64,000 bases of DNA from contig NZ_JAYEEQ010000012.1 of NCBI RefSeq assembly GCF_034651555.1, forward strand, positions 52,042 through 116,041. The letters are read 5' to 3'. The notes under the pieces were generated by a model that saw only the letters and a program-made list of their open reading frames with translations, was not told the DNA's origin and made no database searches. Positions within the stretch are counted from its first letter, which is position 1, and each line of letters begins with the position of its first letter. This document shows positions 18,389-27,264 of the stretch, piece after piece. The position numbers were made by a program, and so were the translations under genes. Source of the DNA: Aurantibrevibacter litoralis. GTDB lineage: Bacteria > Bacteroidota > Bacteroidia > Flavobacteriales > Flavobacteriaceae.

Positions 18389-19032
18389 AAAGCCGAATAC
18401 TTTAAGCCATAGGCCTTTCTCATTTTAAAAAAGAGGATCAGCACCGAAATTACAAAACCACAATACAAAGTGGTACCCAGATTGCCAATCCCTAATGGAA
18501 GTTGAAAAAACAACCATTCACTTCGTTCAACATTAAATGCAAAAAGCAACAAATACGTTAAAAAAAATAAAGGCCATAGTAAGGCTTGCAGAACTGAATA
18601 TCGGTGCTTTTTATAAGGTATTGTTCCGAGGGCATAGATGATCAGTGCAATCCCTAATAGTGTAATTTGAAAAGAAAGATGCGGGAAAGGCGCATAAGAA
18701 GAACTACTAAAAAGGGCTAAGAAAACGAAAAACAGCATTGAAAACACAAGGAGTACCGGATTTTTTAATTGCATAAAAACCATTTTAAAAGACTGTAATT
18801 GAAGCTTGCGCCACCCCCTCTCGTAGTCCTTAAGGAGTTCCTGCTTATGTGCCACCATATAATCCTTAAAAGCATCATAAAATGTTGAATTATCTAAGAT
18901 CATTTTTTGCGCTACGCTCAAGGCTATATGATCTACCAGCTCCATACGCACGTCTATAAACCGCACATCACTGTTTTTTAAGTAGGTAGCTATAGATTTT
19001 AGTTGGGCTGCTGTTAGGCTTACATCTGACAT
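18385..19032 (-). CDS. HAAS-like membrane protein (paralogue 2)
   Basis: 215 residues with the same plan as its neighbour: an N-terminal helical domain containing 'RMELVDHIALSV' (about residues 28-40), then four membrane helices. The two genes look like an old tandem duplication that has diverged strongly outside the ELVDH motif. The start lies about 70 bases downstream of the padR stop. Function is inferred only from the PadR/ABC context. Confidence 0.75.
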   Translation of the reverse strand: MSDVSLTAAQLKSIATYLKNSDVRFIDVRMELVDHIALSVAQKMILDNSTFYDAFKDYMVAHKQELLKDYERGWRKLQLQSFKMVFMQLKNPVLLVFSMLFFVFLALFSSSSYAPFPHLSFQITLLGIALIIYALGTIPYKKHRYSVLQALLWPLFFLTYLLLFAFNVERSEWLFFQLPLGIGNLGTTLYCGFVISVLILFFKMRKAYGLKYSAL

Positions 19033-19103
19033 TTATTTTTTGTTTTTTTAAAACACCTTAATCGCTTTTAAATGCTGCTTCCTTAACCTCATCGCTTTGC
19101 GCG

Positions 19104-19442
19104 TTAACTCCTATTCCATTTCAGGTGTAGCAGTTGCTGCATGCTTCTAATAAAATCTTCTAACTCGGCCAATCGATGAACCATTTCCTTTTCGCCCTGT
19201 TGGGTAAGTTTGTAATATTTTCTCAGGCGATTATCTACCATGGCTACCTCCACTTCTAACATACCTTCGGCTTCCAATTTGTGTAAGGCCGGGTATAAGG
19301 CGCCCTCGGTAATTTGCACATCGCCTTGGGTAAGTGCTTTTGCCTTTTGCGTAATTTCGTAGCCGTACATCTTACCTTCTGTTTCTAAAAGTTTTAAGAT
19401 AATGGTTGTAAGACTGCCCTTCATTAATTTGGAATTTGCCAT
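19104..19442 (-). CDS. PadR-family transcriptional regulator
   Basis: 112 residues forming a winged helix typical of the short PadR subfamily: 'MKGSLTTIILKLLETEGKMYGYEI' at the N-terminus, the recognition segment 'TEGALYPALHKLEAEGML' and the wing 'RLRKYYKLTQQG'. A short C-terminal helix serves for dimerisation. PadR repressors bind ATGT-N8-ACAT-type palindromes. Such a site lies at 19529-19544 over this gene's own -7 box, so autorepression is likely. The following five genes are in the same direction. Confidence 0.93.
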   Translation of the reverse strand: MANSKLMKGSLTTIILKLLETEGKMYGYEITQKAKALTQGDVQITEGALYPALHKLEAEGMLEVEVAMVDNRLRKYYKLTQQGEKEMVHRLAELEDFIRSMQQLLHLKWNRS

Positions 19443-19528
19443 TGTTATTTATTTTCGTTTACCTCCATACTAACCGACGTAACGTATAGTTTCTGATGCA
19501 CACTACGCGGTCGTTGCACAACGATCGT

Positions 19529-19544
19529 ATGTTCAAATATACAT
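19529..19544. promoter_or_regulatory. Candidate PadR operator overlapping the padR -7 box
   Basis: The sequence is ATGT, 8 bases, ACAT, the consensus form reported for PadR-family operators. Its centre contains, on the minus strand, TATATTTG (19541 to 19534), a perfect TAnnTTTG -7 box for padR. A second inverted repeat, ATACCTA (19554-19560) and TAGGTAT (19568-19574) with a 7-bp spacer, lies just beyond. Confidence 0.6.
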
Positions 19545-19615
19545 TATTTTAGCATACCTAAGGTGTATAGGTATAAATTTTCGAGGTTTCCGTTTATTCT
19601 GCTGATCGCTTTCCT

Positions 19616-19623
19616 TATTTTTG
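19616..19623 (+). promoter_or_regulatory. Candidate -7 box of the PaaE-like reductase
   Basis: TATTTTTG fits TAnnTTTG and ends 16 bp before the ATG at 19640. The region at the expected -33 position has TTTA rather than TTTG, so the match is partial. Confidence 0.4.
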
Positions 19624-19639
19624 CATCAAAATGTAACCG

Positions 19640-20689
19640 ATGGCTCAATTTTATCCCTTAGTAGTACAACGAATTAACACATTAACTCCCGACGCTGTTG
19701 CGATAACATTTGCAATTCCCAAGGAATTAATTCAGACGTTTTCCTTTAGTGCCGGACAATATATCACTATTAAAAAGGAACTAAAGGGAAGGGAACTTCG
19801 TCGTGCCTATTCTATAAGTTCTTCGCCCCATAGCGATGGTATTACCATAGGGGTAAAAAAGGTAGATAAAGGAGGTTTTTCCGACTATGCCAACACCAAA
19901 TTAGCGGTGGGCGATGTACTGGAAGTTATGCCTCCCGAAGGGCGTTTTATTTTTACCGAAACTCCGCAAGCCAAAACTATTGTTGCGTTTGCCGCGGGAA
20001 GTGGCATTACCCCTATTATCAGTATAGCACGCAGTGTTCTAAAAAGCAATCCAAAAAGCAAATTTGCCTTGGTGTACGGCAATAAATCCTTTAAAGAAAC
20101 GATGTTTTATACGGATATTGTAAAACTTCAGTTAGAATATACCAATAGGTTTTTTGTGCATTTTATTTGCAGTCAGTCCCGGGAAGAAAACGCATTGTTT
20201 GGCCGTATCGATGTGGCCACGGTGAATTACGTACTAAAGCAAAAGCATAAAGATCTTGTTTTTGATGACTATTACCTGTGCGGTCCGGAAGCTATGATTC
20301 AGTTGGTAACCGATACCTTAAAAGATGAGGGTGTTCCGGAATCAAAAATTCGTTTTGAACTGTTTACTTCCACCGAAATTAAAGATGAACTTCCCGAAAA
20401 ACCAGAAGGCAAGACTACCGTTACCGTGGTGTTAGAAGATGAGGAATATACCTTTACCATGGACAAGAAACAATTGGTATTGGATGCGGTTCTGAAAGAA
20501 CAAATTGATGCGCCGTACTCTTGCCAAGGCGGTGTTTGCAGTAGCTGCATTGCCCGGATTGTAGAAGGGAAAGCCGAAATGGTAAAGAATCAAATTCTTA
20601 CCGATGGCGAAATTGCCGAAGGATTAATCCTTACCTGTCAGGCGCACCCGATAACCCCGAGCTTAAAGGTAGATTACGATGATGTGTAG
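19640..20689 (+). CDS. PaaE-like FAD/NAD(P)H:ferredoxin-type reductase with C-terminal 2Fe-2S domain
   Basis: 349 residues. An FAD-binding barrel carries RRAYSISS (FAD contact), an NAD(P)-binding domain carries 'AAGSGITPI' and 'YYLCGPEAMI', and the C-terminal plant-type ferredoxin domain has C-x4-C-x2-C...C (about 297-333). This is the PaaE/PaaK architecture, which passes electrons from NADPH through FAD and an iron-sulfur cluster to an oxygenase. No paaABCD genes adjoin it, so phenylacetate breakdown cannot be claimed. A stand-alone ferredoxin-NADP reductase role is equally possible. It is transcribed divergently from padR. Confidence 0.88.
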   Translation: MAQFYPLVVQRINTLTPDAVAITFAIPKELIQTFSFSAGQYITIKKELKGRELRRAYSISSSPHSDGITIGVKKVDKGGFSDYANTKLAVGDVLEVMPPEGRFIFTETPQAKTIVAFAAGSGITPIISIARSVLKSNPKSKFALVYGNKSFKETMFYTDIVKLQLEYTNRFFVHFICSQSREENALFGRIDVATVNYVLKQKHKDLVFDDYYLCGPEAMIQLVTDTLKDEGVPESKIRFELFTSTEIKDELPEKPEGKTTVTVVLEDEEYTFTMDKKQLVLDAVLKEQIDAPYSCQGGVCSSCIARIVEGKAEMVKNQILTDGEIAEGLILTCQAHPITPSLKVDYDDV

Positions 20690-20716
20690 CCCCTCTAGAA
20701 TTGTTTTGGTTGTCCG

Positions 20717-20762
20717 TTGTTCGTTGATCGTTGATGGTTGATCGTTGATGGTTAATGGTTTG
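20717..20762. repeat. Tandem 14-bp repeat
   Basis: Two perfect copies of GTTGATCGTTGATG (20723-20736 and 20737-20750) flanked by partial copies built from the same words (GTTCGTTGATC, GTTAATGGTTT). No coding function is visible. Similar word-repeat tracts lie next to both four-helix-bundle genes in this window. Confidence 0.8.
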
Positions 20763-20808
20763 CGGTGTTTAGAAATAAGAGACAGGCACGTTTGGACACT
20801 TAACCGCG

Positions 20809-20868
20809 GCCATTTCAACCCATTCTCCTTTGGGAACAAGGAGGCTTCTAGGAAGCTGGTAGATTCTC
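20809..20868. repeat. 60-bp dispersed repeat, copy 1
   Basis: Matches 21018-21077 at 56 of 60 positions. It contains two small hairpins: CTCCTT/AAGGAG and GCTTC-TAG-GAAGC. It lies in the convergent spacer between the reductase and the patatin gene. Confidence 0.85.
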
Positions 20869-20879
20869 TCGAGTTATCA

Positions 20880-20962
20880 AGTGATCTAGTTATACCCAAC
20901 ATCACATCATAACAAGATCACTGGATCACTGGATCACTAGATCACTCCATCACAGAATCACA
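20880..20962. repeat. 8-bp tandem repeats with an outer inverted repeat
   Basis: From 20916 the word GATCACTG repeats with small changes (GATCACTG, GATCACTG, GATCACTA, GATCACTC, CATCACAG). AGTGATCTAGT (20880-20890) is the reverse complement of ACTAGATCACT (20936-20946), so the tract can fold back on itself. Confidence 0.75.
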
Positions 20963-21017
20963 ACAACCGTCAGCGCCTGAAAAACTGGAATGCGAAAAAT
21001 TTCGACATCTAGCCGAA

Positions 21018-21077
21018 GCCATTTCAGCCCATTCCCCTTTGGGAACAAGGAGGCTTCTAGGAAGCCTGTAGATTCTC
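21018..21077. repeat. 60-bp dispersed repeat, copy 2, overlapping the patatin 3' end
   Basis: Partner of the repeat at 20809-20868. Positions 21057-21077 are the last six codons and stop of the patatin gene, so the repeat boundary lies inside the coding sequence. Copy 1 would encode almost the same tail (ENLPAS for ENLQAS). Confidence 0.85.
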
Positions 21078-21839
21078 CAAAACCCGCATAGCGTGGTCGT
21101 AGCCTAGACCATACGCTTTTTCTATCCCTTTACGATCCAACACGCCTATAGATTCTAATTCCTTGGGTTCTACTAGCACATCACAGGAAGCTAATTTATC
21201 TCGATTCAGGGCATAGATCATCAAACCGGTTACTCTTCCGGTTAGTTGTAGCGAATTTTTTAATTCGTTTTTCGTGGCCTTAGCCACAATAGAAACATTA
21301 CTTCCAATAATAAAATCGACCTTATTTCGTAGCGGTTCCAATGGAAAATTGTTCATTATACCCCCATCGGCGTAAAACTGACCGTTAAGCTCTACCGGAC
21401 TAAAAACCGGAGGCAAAGCAGCTGATGCCAATAGGGTGCGAATTAAGGGGCCTGTTGAAAAAAATTCTTCCTCTCCCTTTTCTAAATTGGTAGCCACCAC
21501 ATGAAGCTTATGGATCAACGACTCGAAATTATCTTCCGGAAAGTAGGATTTAAAAAGATCGAAATATTTATCGGTATCTATAAATCCCGATTTCGTAATG
21601 GTAAAAAAATTATACTTGAATAAGGGCGTCTCTTTAAAAAACAACAACATTTCGTCTATGCTGTTTCCGTTCGCATATAGGGCTCCTACCAACGCACCCA
21701 CACTACTTCCTGAAACGGTATGGGGTACAATGCCAACCGCTCTTAAAGCCTTAAGCAAACCAATATGTGCCATGCCGCGCACACCGCCACCCGATAGGAC
21801 AAGACCTACAGATTGATTGCCGAGATGCCCTAGATTCAT
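21057..21839 (-). CDS. Patatin-like phospholipase
   Basis: 260 residues. It has the oxyanion-hole motif SGGGVRG (16-22), the nucleophile elbow GSSVG with Ser46, and the catalytic Asp158 in 'ADGGIMNNFP'. The enzyme uses a Ser-Asp dyad to cleave acyl ester bonds in lipids. No signal peptide is visible, so it is probably cytoplasmic or peripheral. It is slightly short relative to many patatins, and its last six codons lie within a 60-bp repeat, so the natural C-terminus may have been altered. Confidence 0.92.
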   Translation of the reverse strand: MNLGHLGNQSVGLVLSGGGVRGMAHIGLLKALRAVGIVPHTVSGSSVGALVGALYANGNSIDEMLLFFKETPLFKYNFFTITKSGFIDTDKYFDLFKSYFPEDNFESLIHKLHVVATNLEKGEEEFFSTGPLIRTLLASAALPPVFSPVELNGQFYADGGIMNNFPLEPLRNKVDFIIGSNVSIVAKATKNELKNSLQLTGRVTGLMIYALNRDKLASCDVLVEPKELESIGVLDRKGIEKAYGLGYDHAMRVLENLQAS

Positions 21840-22192
21840 AATGCCTATTTAACTACAAAAATAGCATCCTAATTGGTCTTTTGAAAAAATAAAAACAGAC
21901 TACTTCGTTTTCTTATGGAAACAATGGGTTTCAGTAGTGCGGATTCTCGCGATTACATTGGAACTTTTGTGTTTTTAGTCGGTTGTTTCGTCTGCCAGAA
22001 TGTATTGTTTATCCCGCAAAATAGACCATGTAGTATGTGTAGCACTTCCGGTTATAAAACAGCGTGTTGCTTCGTTTTTAGTATAAGAAGGCTTTTGAAA
22101 TTCGTGAAACATGGCATGTACTGCCCTATTTTGTACTATGATAGGCTCGTTGGTATTTTTATGTTCATGTACGTTAGATTCACGGATACAAA
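21840..22192. other. Intergenic region without a supported gene
   Basis: About 350 bases. Overlapping frames exist on both strands (plus 21915-22262; minus 21975-22214), but neither has family resemblance or a usable start. The minus frame would start inside the terminator hairpin. It may be the remains of a small gene; nothing more can be supported. Confidence 0.35.
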
Positions 22193-22222
22193 AACCCCCA
22201 ATGATAGTTATCATTGGGGGTT
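22193..22222 (-). terminator. Rho-independent terminator of the YwqK-like gene
   Basis: A perfect 14-bp inverted repeat, AACCCCCAATGATA and TATCATTGGGGGTT, separated by only two bases. Read on the minus strand it is followed by a short T run. It lies about 24 bases beyond the stop at 22246. Confidence 0.85.
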
Positions 22223-22245
22223 CTTAATTTTATGGTTTCCTTTTA

Positions 22246-22599
22246 CTAGGACTTATTGGTAACCACAGGATCTTTAGCATTTAACTTCTTTACATGGGCT
22301 ATTTTACTGTCCACAAAATCTACTTCGCTTAGGTGTTCGCCTTCCCAAAAATACCATTTGCCGGTCTTTTGTCCGCTTACGTAAGAACCTTTAGCCAATT
22401 TTGCGCCATTTTCGTCATACATTTGCCACTCACCGTGTAATTTGCCGTTCAAAAAATAACCTATTTGGGCAATTTCCCCATTGTCATGATAATAGGTGGC
22501 CTTTAGTAGGTCTCCCTCTTGTTCATATTTGGTTTTGGTATCTTGGGCATAGATTCCGAATCCTACGAAAAATGCGATTATAAAGAGTGTTTTTTTCAT
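22246..22599 (-). CDS. Secreted YwqK/MORN-like repeat protein
   Basis: 117 residues with a signal peptide (MKKTLFIIAFFVGFGIYAQ). It is followed by about three copies of the short beta-hairpin repeat seen in MORN/YwqK proteins, for example 'YYHDNGEIAQIGYFLNGKLHGEW' and 'YVSGQKTGKWYFW'. Such proteins are usual in Flavobacteriia and sit in the periplasm or on the surface. The 'antitoxin' name given to YwqK relatives is not supported by any neighbouring toxin gene here. It is monocistronic with its own terminator. Confidence 0.85.
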   Translation of the reverse strand: MKKTLFIIAFFVGFGIYAQDTKTKYEQEGDLLKATYYHDNGEIAQIGYFLNGKLHGEWQMYDENGAKLAKGSYVSGQKTGKWYFWEGEHLSEVDFVDSKIAHVKKLNAKDPVVTNKS

Positions 22600-22737
22600 G
22601 ATTTCTAATTTTTTATGGTAAACCTTGTTCCTATAACGTCATAAAGTTACAACTATTTTACGTAAAATAAACGTTGAATTAACATTAAATTTACATTGAA
22701 AAAATAATTTCTTGATAAACAGTACTTTAACAAACAA

Positions 22738-22765
22738 AAAACTCCCTGAAAAAGGGAGTTTTTAC
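22738..22765 (-). terminator. Rho-independent terminator of the SusC/SusD operon
   Basis: AACTCCC and GGGAGTT arms around a TGAAAAA loop, with a T run on the minus strand, about 18-45 bases beyond the SusD stop at 22783. Confidence 0.85.
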
Positions 22766-22782
22766 GTAAAAAAAATTTTTAA

Positions 22783-24090
22783 CTATTGATTCTCGTTCTG
22801 TGGTATAGGGAATTGGGTTACCCTACCGTCGCCTGTTCGGTCTAAAGGAAGATCGGCAAGCCTATCAAATCTTCGAAGATCTATCCAACGATGCCCGCCT
22901 TCTGCGAACAAAGAATACCGGCGCTGATTTAAGATTTCATTGGCCAAATCTGCTGCGGCAGTACCTCCGGCGTAGTTGGCCAGACCCGCTGCATTGCGTA
23001 TTACATTAATGGCATTTACGGCTTCTGTAGGGTTTGTAATATGATGTGCTTCGGCATACATCAAAATTAATTCTTCATTTCTAATAATTCCTATAGGCGC
23101 TACGTTACTTTGGTAAACCCAAACATCATAAGCACCGGTGAGATTGTCATTGGTTAAAGGGGTGTCGCGTAGTTGTGCTTTTGCTAAACGATTATCTCCT
23201 GCCTCGGCATCAGCAACAAAACTAGGATGCACAATACGGGCATTAGCTACCGTAGAGTTCAACGCAAAAAACAACGGATTCGCTACATCTACCCCGGTAA
23301 GGGAAAAGGTAAGATAGGCTCCGGAATTAAGATCACCACCCAAATCTAGAAAGGAATCTGCGAGCTGACTCAGCACTCCGGGATAGTTTCCTTTGTACAA
23401 TTCTACTCTGGCGGCAACCGCTTTGGCAAATCCGAGAAAATTTGCCGGACTATTAAATGCTTCAAATCCAGAGGTTAATGCAAAAGGGAAACTCGTGCCT
23501 CCGGCAGCCAAATCGCTTGTGGCCGAAGCTAAAAGCGTCGTTAAAAAGTCTAACGCCTCTGTATAACTCACAAAAGGGCCTAAATTATTAGGATCTGCTA
23601 CGTCTACACGAATACCATTCTGAAACTGCAAATGAAGCACACTGAGTAGTTCATGCGCCTTTATGGTGTTTACAAATCCGCGAATTGCAGATTTCTCGGC
23701 ATCGGAAAAGTCGGCTGTAGTATTTTCTAAACCTTCTAATACCAAGTTTACATCTTTTACGGTGGCGTACCTTGCTCCAAAGGGCTGGGTGGTGTAGAAG
23801 GTGTTATTGTCTAACAACCCCGTTAATAGATCTCCCGTCCATCTTGGATCAGACGATTGTATCCGCCAATATTCTCTTCCAACCACCGCCGAAGCGTCTA
23901 CTTGTGTAGCAATATTACGACGCATATCGGCTAGTATGCCACCAATGGCATCCCCCAATTCCCCTCGGGAAATATCCGAAGAAACCGAGGCGGTGTCGGC
24001 ACCGTTTAAGTTTTCGCCATCTTCCACATCACAAGAAATTACCACTAGTGCGGGGATGAGGAAAAATAATAATTTTTTATAACTGTTCAT
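22783..24090 (-). CDS. SusD/RagB-family nutrient-binding lipoprotein
   Basis: 435 residues with a lipoprotein signal ending at 'VVISC' (Cys about 20). The C-terminal part has the family pattern '...EELILMYAEAH..NPTEAVNAINVIRNAAGL' and 'RRYSLFAEGGHRWIDLRRF', and the middle is rich in TPR-like helices. It forms the lid of a TonB-dependent SusC channel. Its partner is the interrupted receptor just upstream (24109-27084). No glycoside hydrolases or peptidases adjoin the pair, so the ligand is unknown. Confidence 0.93.
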   Translation of the reverse strand: MNSYKKLLFFLIPALVVISCDVEDGENLNGADTASVSSDISRGELGDAIGGILADMRRNIATQVDASAVVGREYWRIQSSDPRWTGDLLTGLLDNNTFYTTQPFGARYATVKDVNLVLEGLENTTADFSDAEKSAIRGFVNTIKAHELLSVLHLQFQNGIRVDVADPNNLGPFVSYTEALDFLTTLLASATSDLAAGGTSFPFALTSGFEAFNSPANFLGFAKAVAARVELYKGNYPGVLSQLADSFLDLGGDLNSGAYLTFSLTGVDVANPLFFALNSTVANARIVHPSFVADAEAGDNRLAKAQLRDTPLTNDNLTGAYDVWVYQSNVAPIGIIRNEELILMYAEAHHITNPTEAVNAINVIRNAAGLANYAGGTAAADLANEILNQRRYSLFAEGGHRWIDLRRFDRLADLPLDRTGDGRVTQFPIPQNENQ

Positions 24091-24108
24091 TTTTATACTA
24101 TTTAGGGA

Positions 24109-27084
24109 TTAAAAATCTACGGAAAGATGAAATAAATAACGCTTGGAAGAAGGGAAAGGAGTTACCTCTACGCCTGTCGACAATCCGTTAGAACCAAAGT
24201 TCGACACTTCGGGGTCATAGCTATTGTAATCAAAACTATTGATTAGGTTATTGCCCGACAAACCAAGTTTTATATTAGATACATAGCCATGAAACGCCCG
24301 ATCTAAAAAACTTTTGTTCACGGTATAGAACAACCCTATTTCTCTAAGGCGCAGATAGCCTGCATCTTCTACAAAGGCATCGGCATCGCCGGCAAAAAAG
24401 GAATTAATCCTAAAATTGCCATTAGAAACCAGTCGTTCCGGATCTAAGGTAACATCATCAAAATCGCCTGTGGTTTGGCCAAAATCGAATAAAAGGTTGG
24501 ATAGGTTAACGTTATCTCCACCTTTCTTCCAGTGCCATAAAAAAGAAAGATCCCAATTTTTGTATTTAAAACTATTGGTAAACGTCATTTGAAAATCGGG
24601 TTCTGCATCGCCCAATTTTATAATGCCTCCACTTCCATCGTTCCCTACAATTTGGGTTACGCTTTTACCTTCCTCTATTCTGAATGTCCCTAAACCCGTG
24701 CCAAAACCACCGGTATTAAAAGGCTCTACATTGAGTTTGGTAATCTCGGATCTGTTTCTGAAAAAAATGATTCCGGTATCCCATGTAAAGTCTCCCTTTT
24801 CAAAAACAGCTGCATTAATGGCCAGTTCAACCCCTTTATTTTCTAAGTTTCCTGCATTGTCAAAGCGCGTATTAAAACCGGATGAAGGTTCAATATTTGC
24901 CGCAAGGATAAGGTCGTCTACCGTTTTTACATAATAGGTGAGCTCTAAGGAAATCCGATTATTTAGAAGACCGGCATCCAAACCAACTTCAAACTCCTTT
25001 TGCCTTTCGGGCTTAATGTTTGGGTCGCCCAATGTTGTGGGTACCGTAATGCCCACGATACCATCTATTAAGGAATTGGAATACGCAGTAAACAATGCAC
25101 CGTTTGGCGCAAAATTCCCGGCTTCCCCATAAGCACTTCGCAATTTCAATTGGCTTATGGCATCTATCTTCCAAAAATCGAAATTATGAAAGTTGATGGC
25201 TCCTGATGCCTTTGGGTAGTAGAACAATTTATTGGCATCGCCATTATTACTGGATTTATCGCCGCGAACGCCTAAAGTACCAATTAATTTATCCTGATAA
25301 TTTACCTCTTCCTGAACAAAAAAACCGGAATCCTCTTGCTCCAAACGAAACTGTTGTACGCTAAAGTTGGCACCCTGATCCACGTTGGTTTCAGATCCTA
25401 TGAGATTTGTTGTAGTATTTCGGACGGTATTTTGCGAAAACGTCTGTTTGGTAACCCCTGCTTGTGTTGTAAAACTTATATTGTTGTCTGTAAAATAGTT
25501 ATGAACAAGAAATGCAGAAAAATTGACATCCTTATTTTCTGTATTTCCTTGGGCAGTTAACCCATTGAGTCCTCCATTCGATATTTTCTGAAACTGAAGT
25601 TCTTTCGGGAAAATTGCTGTTGTTACTAAATTAAAATAATCGACACCTCCCCTTAAGATCAATTTTAGGTTAGATTTTTCATTTTGATACAAACTTAAAT
25701 CCAAACTACTGCCTACAATGAACCTGTTAATGCTCTCATTATTCGTAATCAGGTCTCGCGTCTGTAAGGGATTAGAGGAACCAAAAGGATTATCCGGATA
25801 GTTTCCGTTCTCATCCGGGAACAACTACGCCCAAGGAGGCGTTGAGGTTAGTGCCACGCCTATGGTTGTTCCGGAATTATCATTATTAAAAAATCCTCTA
25901 TCAGCAGACGAATTAACGTAGTTTGTGTTTAAAGATAACTTGGCGCGATCTCCCCAAAACCGATGATCTAAATTAAGGCGAATTGATTTCCGATTGTACC
26001 CGGTGCCTTTTACAATACCTTCTTCTTCATTATTAGAAAACCCACCATAAAATAAGGTGTTGTCTGACCCTCCTGAAATATTCACGTTAGAATTGGAGAT
26101 AAACCCTTCCTCGCCGAAGATTTCTTTTTCGTAATCTATTAAAGACCCATTGTTCTGAGCTGCGGTAAATAACGCTCCTTGCCCGGCACCAAAACCTGCC
26201 TCTGCAATTTCAGGTGTAAAATTACGCAGTCCTCTAAGGCGAATAACTTCATTAAACCCGAAGGCCTGAGAAAAAGATACTTTTGTTTTACCTGCTTCTC
26301 CCTTTTTGGTGGTAATAATAATTACCCCTGCGGCCGCACGTGCCCCGTAAATGGCTGCCGCGGCAGCTCCCTTAAGGATTTCCACACTTTCAATATCGTC
26401 CGAGTTAATATCAGCTATACGGTTCGATGGGTTGTCTTGGTTAGAGGCATTCCCTCCGGCAGCAGCACCCGAAACGGCATTAAGCCCTGGAGCCGCAATA
26501 CTACTGTTATTCACATATACCCCATCTACAATGTACAATGGCTGCGAATTTCCGTTTACTGAAGTTACCCCTCTGAGCCGAACCGATATCCCTCCTCCGG
26601 GCGCTCCCGAACTCTTGGTAATTAAGGCTCCGGCAAATTTTCCAGCCAAGGCGCCATCTAAGGTTTGGGGAGGTGTAATTCCGGCCAGTTCGGCGGCCGA
26701 AACAGAGGCCACGGCATTGGCCAAATTCTCTCGTTTTATAGAGGTAGCAAGTCCGGTTACCACCACCTCATCTAATCCTGTGGCTGTTTCTGCCAATGCC
26801 ACATTAACGGTTGAGGGACCGGTAATGGTCTGTTCTTTAGTGCCGTATCCTAAAGAAGAAAACACCAAGGTTACCGGAAAACCGGTTACATTGATCTGAA
26901 AATTACCGTCGAAATCGGCGGTGGTGCCATTGGCGGTGCCTTTAACAATAACGTTAACCCCGGGTAATGGCTGTCCGGTAGCGGCCTCTGTAATAGTTCC
27001 TGAAATTGTTCCCTGCGCTAACGCCAATACAGGCAAAGCCAAGAACAAAAAAGGAAATACAGCTTTGCGTAAAGTTGCTTTCAT
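24109..27084 (-). pseudogene. SusC/RagA-family TonB-dependent receptor interrupted by an in-frame TAG
   Basis: Read as one frame this is a complete 992-codon SusC protein. It has a signal peptide, a carboxypeptidase-regulatory-like domain (about 24-105), a TonB-box-like 'DEVVVTG', a plug domain (about 120-240) and a beta-barrel ending in 'FHLSVDF'. The frame is cut once, by TAG at 25825-25827, between '...TSTPPWA' and 'LFPDENGNYP'. That join is typical of intact SusC proteins, so no sequence seems missing. The downstream half begins with TTG and has no signal peptide, so it could not work alone. Either a real nonsense mutation (for example from CAG or TAT/TAC) or a base-call error explains it. 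SusD downstream is intact. Confidence 0.9.
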
Positions 27085-27234
27085 TTAGTAGTTTTTTGAG
27101 TTAATGGGAACAATTTACATAAGATATATCATATATTATGTTTTTTTTAACAAGAATTTATTTTGTCCTCTTATTATTCAAAGGTTAGGGTCAATTTCTT
27201 TAGGAAGACTATATGTGGTTCAAAGGATAACTTC

Positions 27235-27242
27235 TACATTTG
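27235..27242 (+). promoter_or_regulatory. Candidate -7 box of aspS
   Basis: TACATTTG matches TAnnTTTG and ends 22 bp before the aspS ATG. No clear TTTG -33 element was found at the expected distance. Confidence 0.45.
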
Positions 27243-27264
27243 CAATCATTTTTATTAGAAAACC

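Noticed and set aside
20717..20962. CRISPR array
   Set aside because: Repeat units are 8 and 14 bp, directly adjacent and without spacers; no cas genes nearby.
21915..22262. Possible small gene between patatin and the YwqK-like gene
   Set aside because: Frames on both strands overlap, neither has a plausible start, and one runs through the terminator hairpin.
26351..26899. Plus-strand open frame of 182 codons opposite the SusC gene
   Set aside because: Antisense to conserved plug-domain sequence; Pro/Ala-rich shadow with no family resemblance.
24109..27084. TAG reassigned to an amino acid or programmed read-through in SusC
   Set aside because: Other genes in the window end in TAG normally, and no read-through signal or reassigned tRNA is visible, so mutation or error is simpler.
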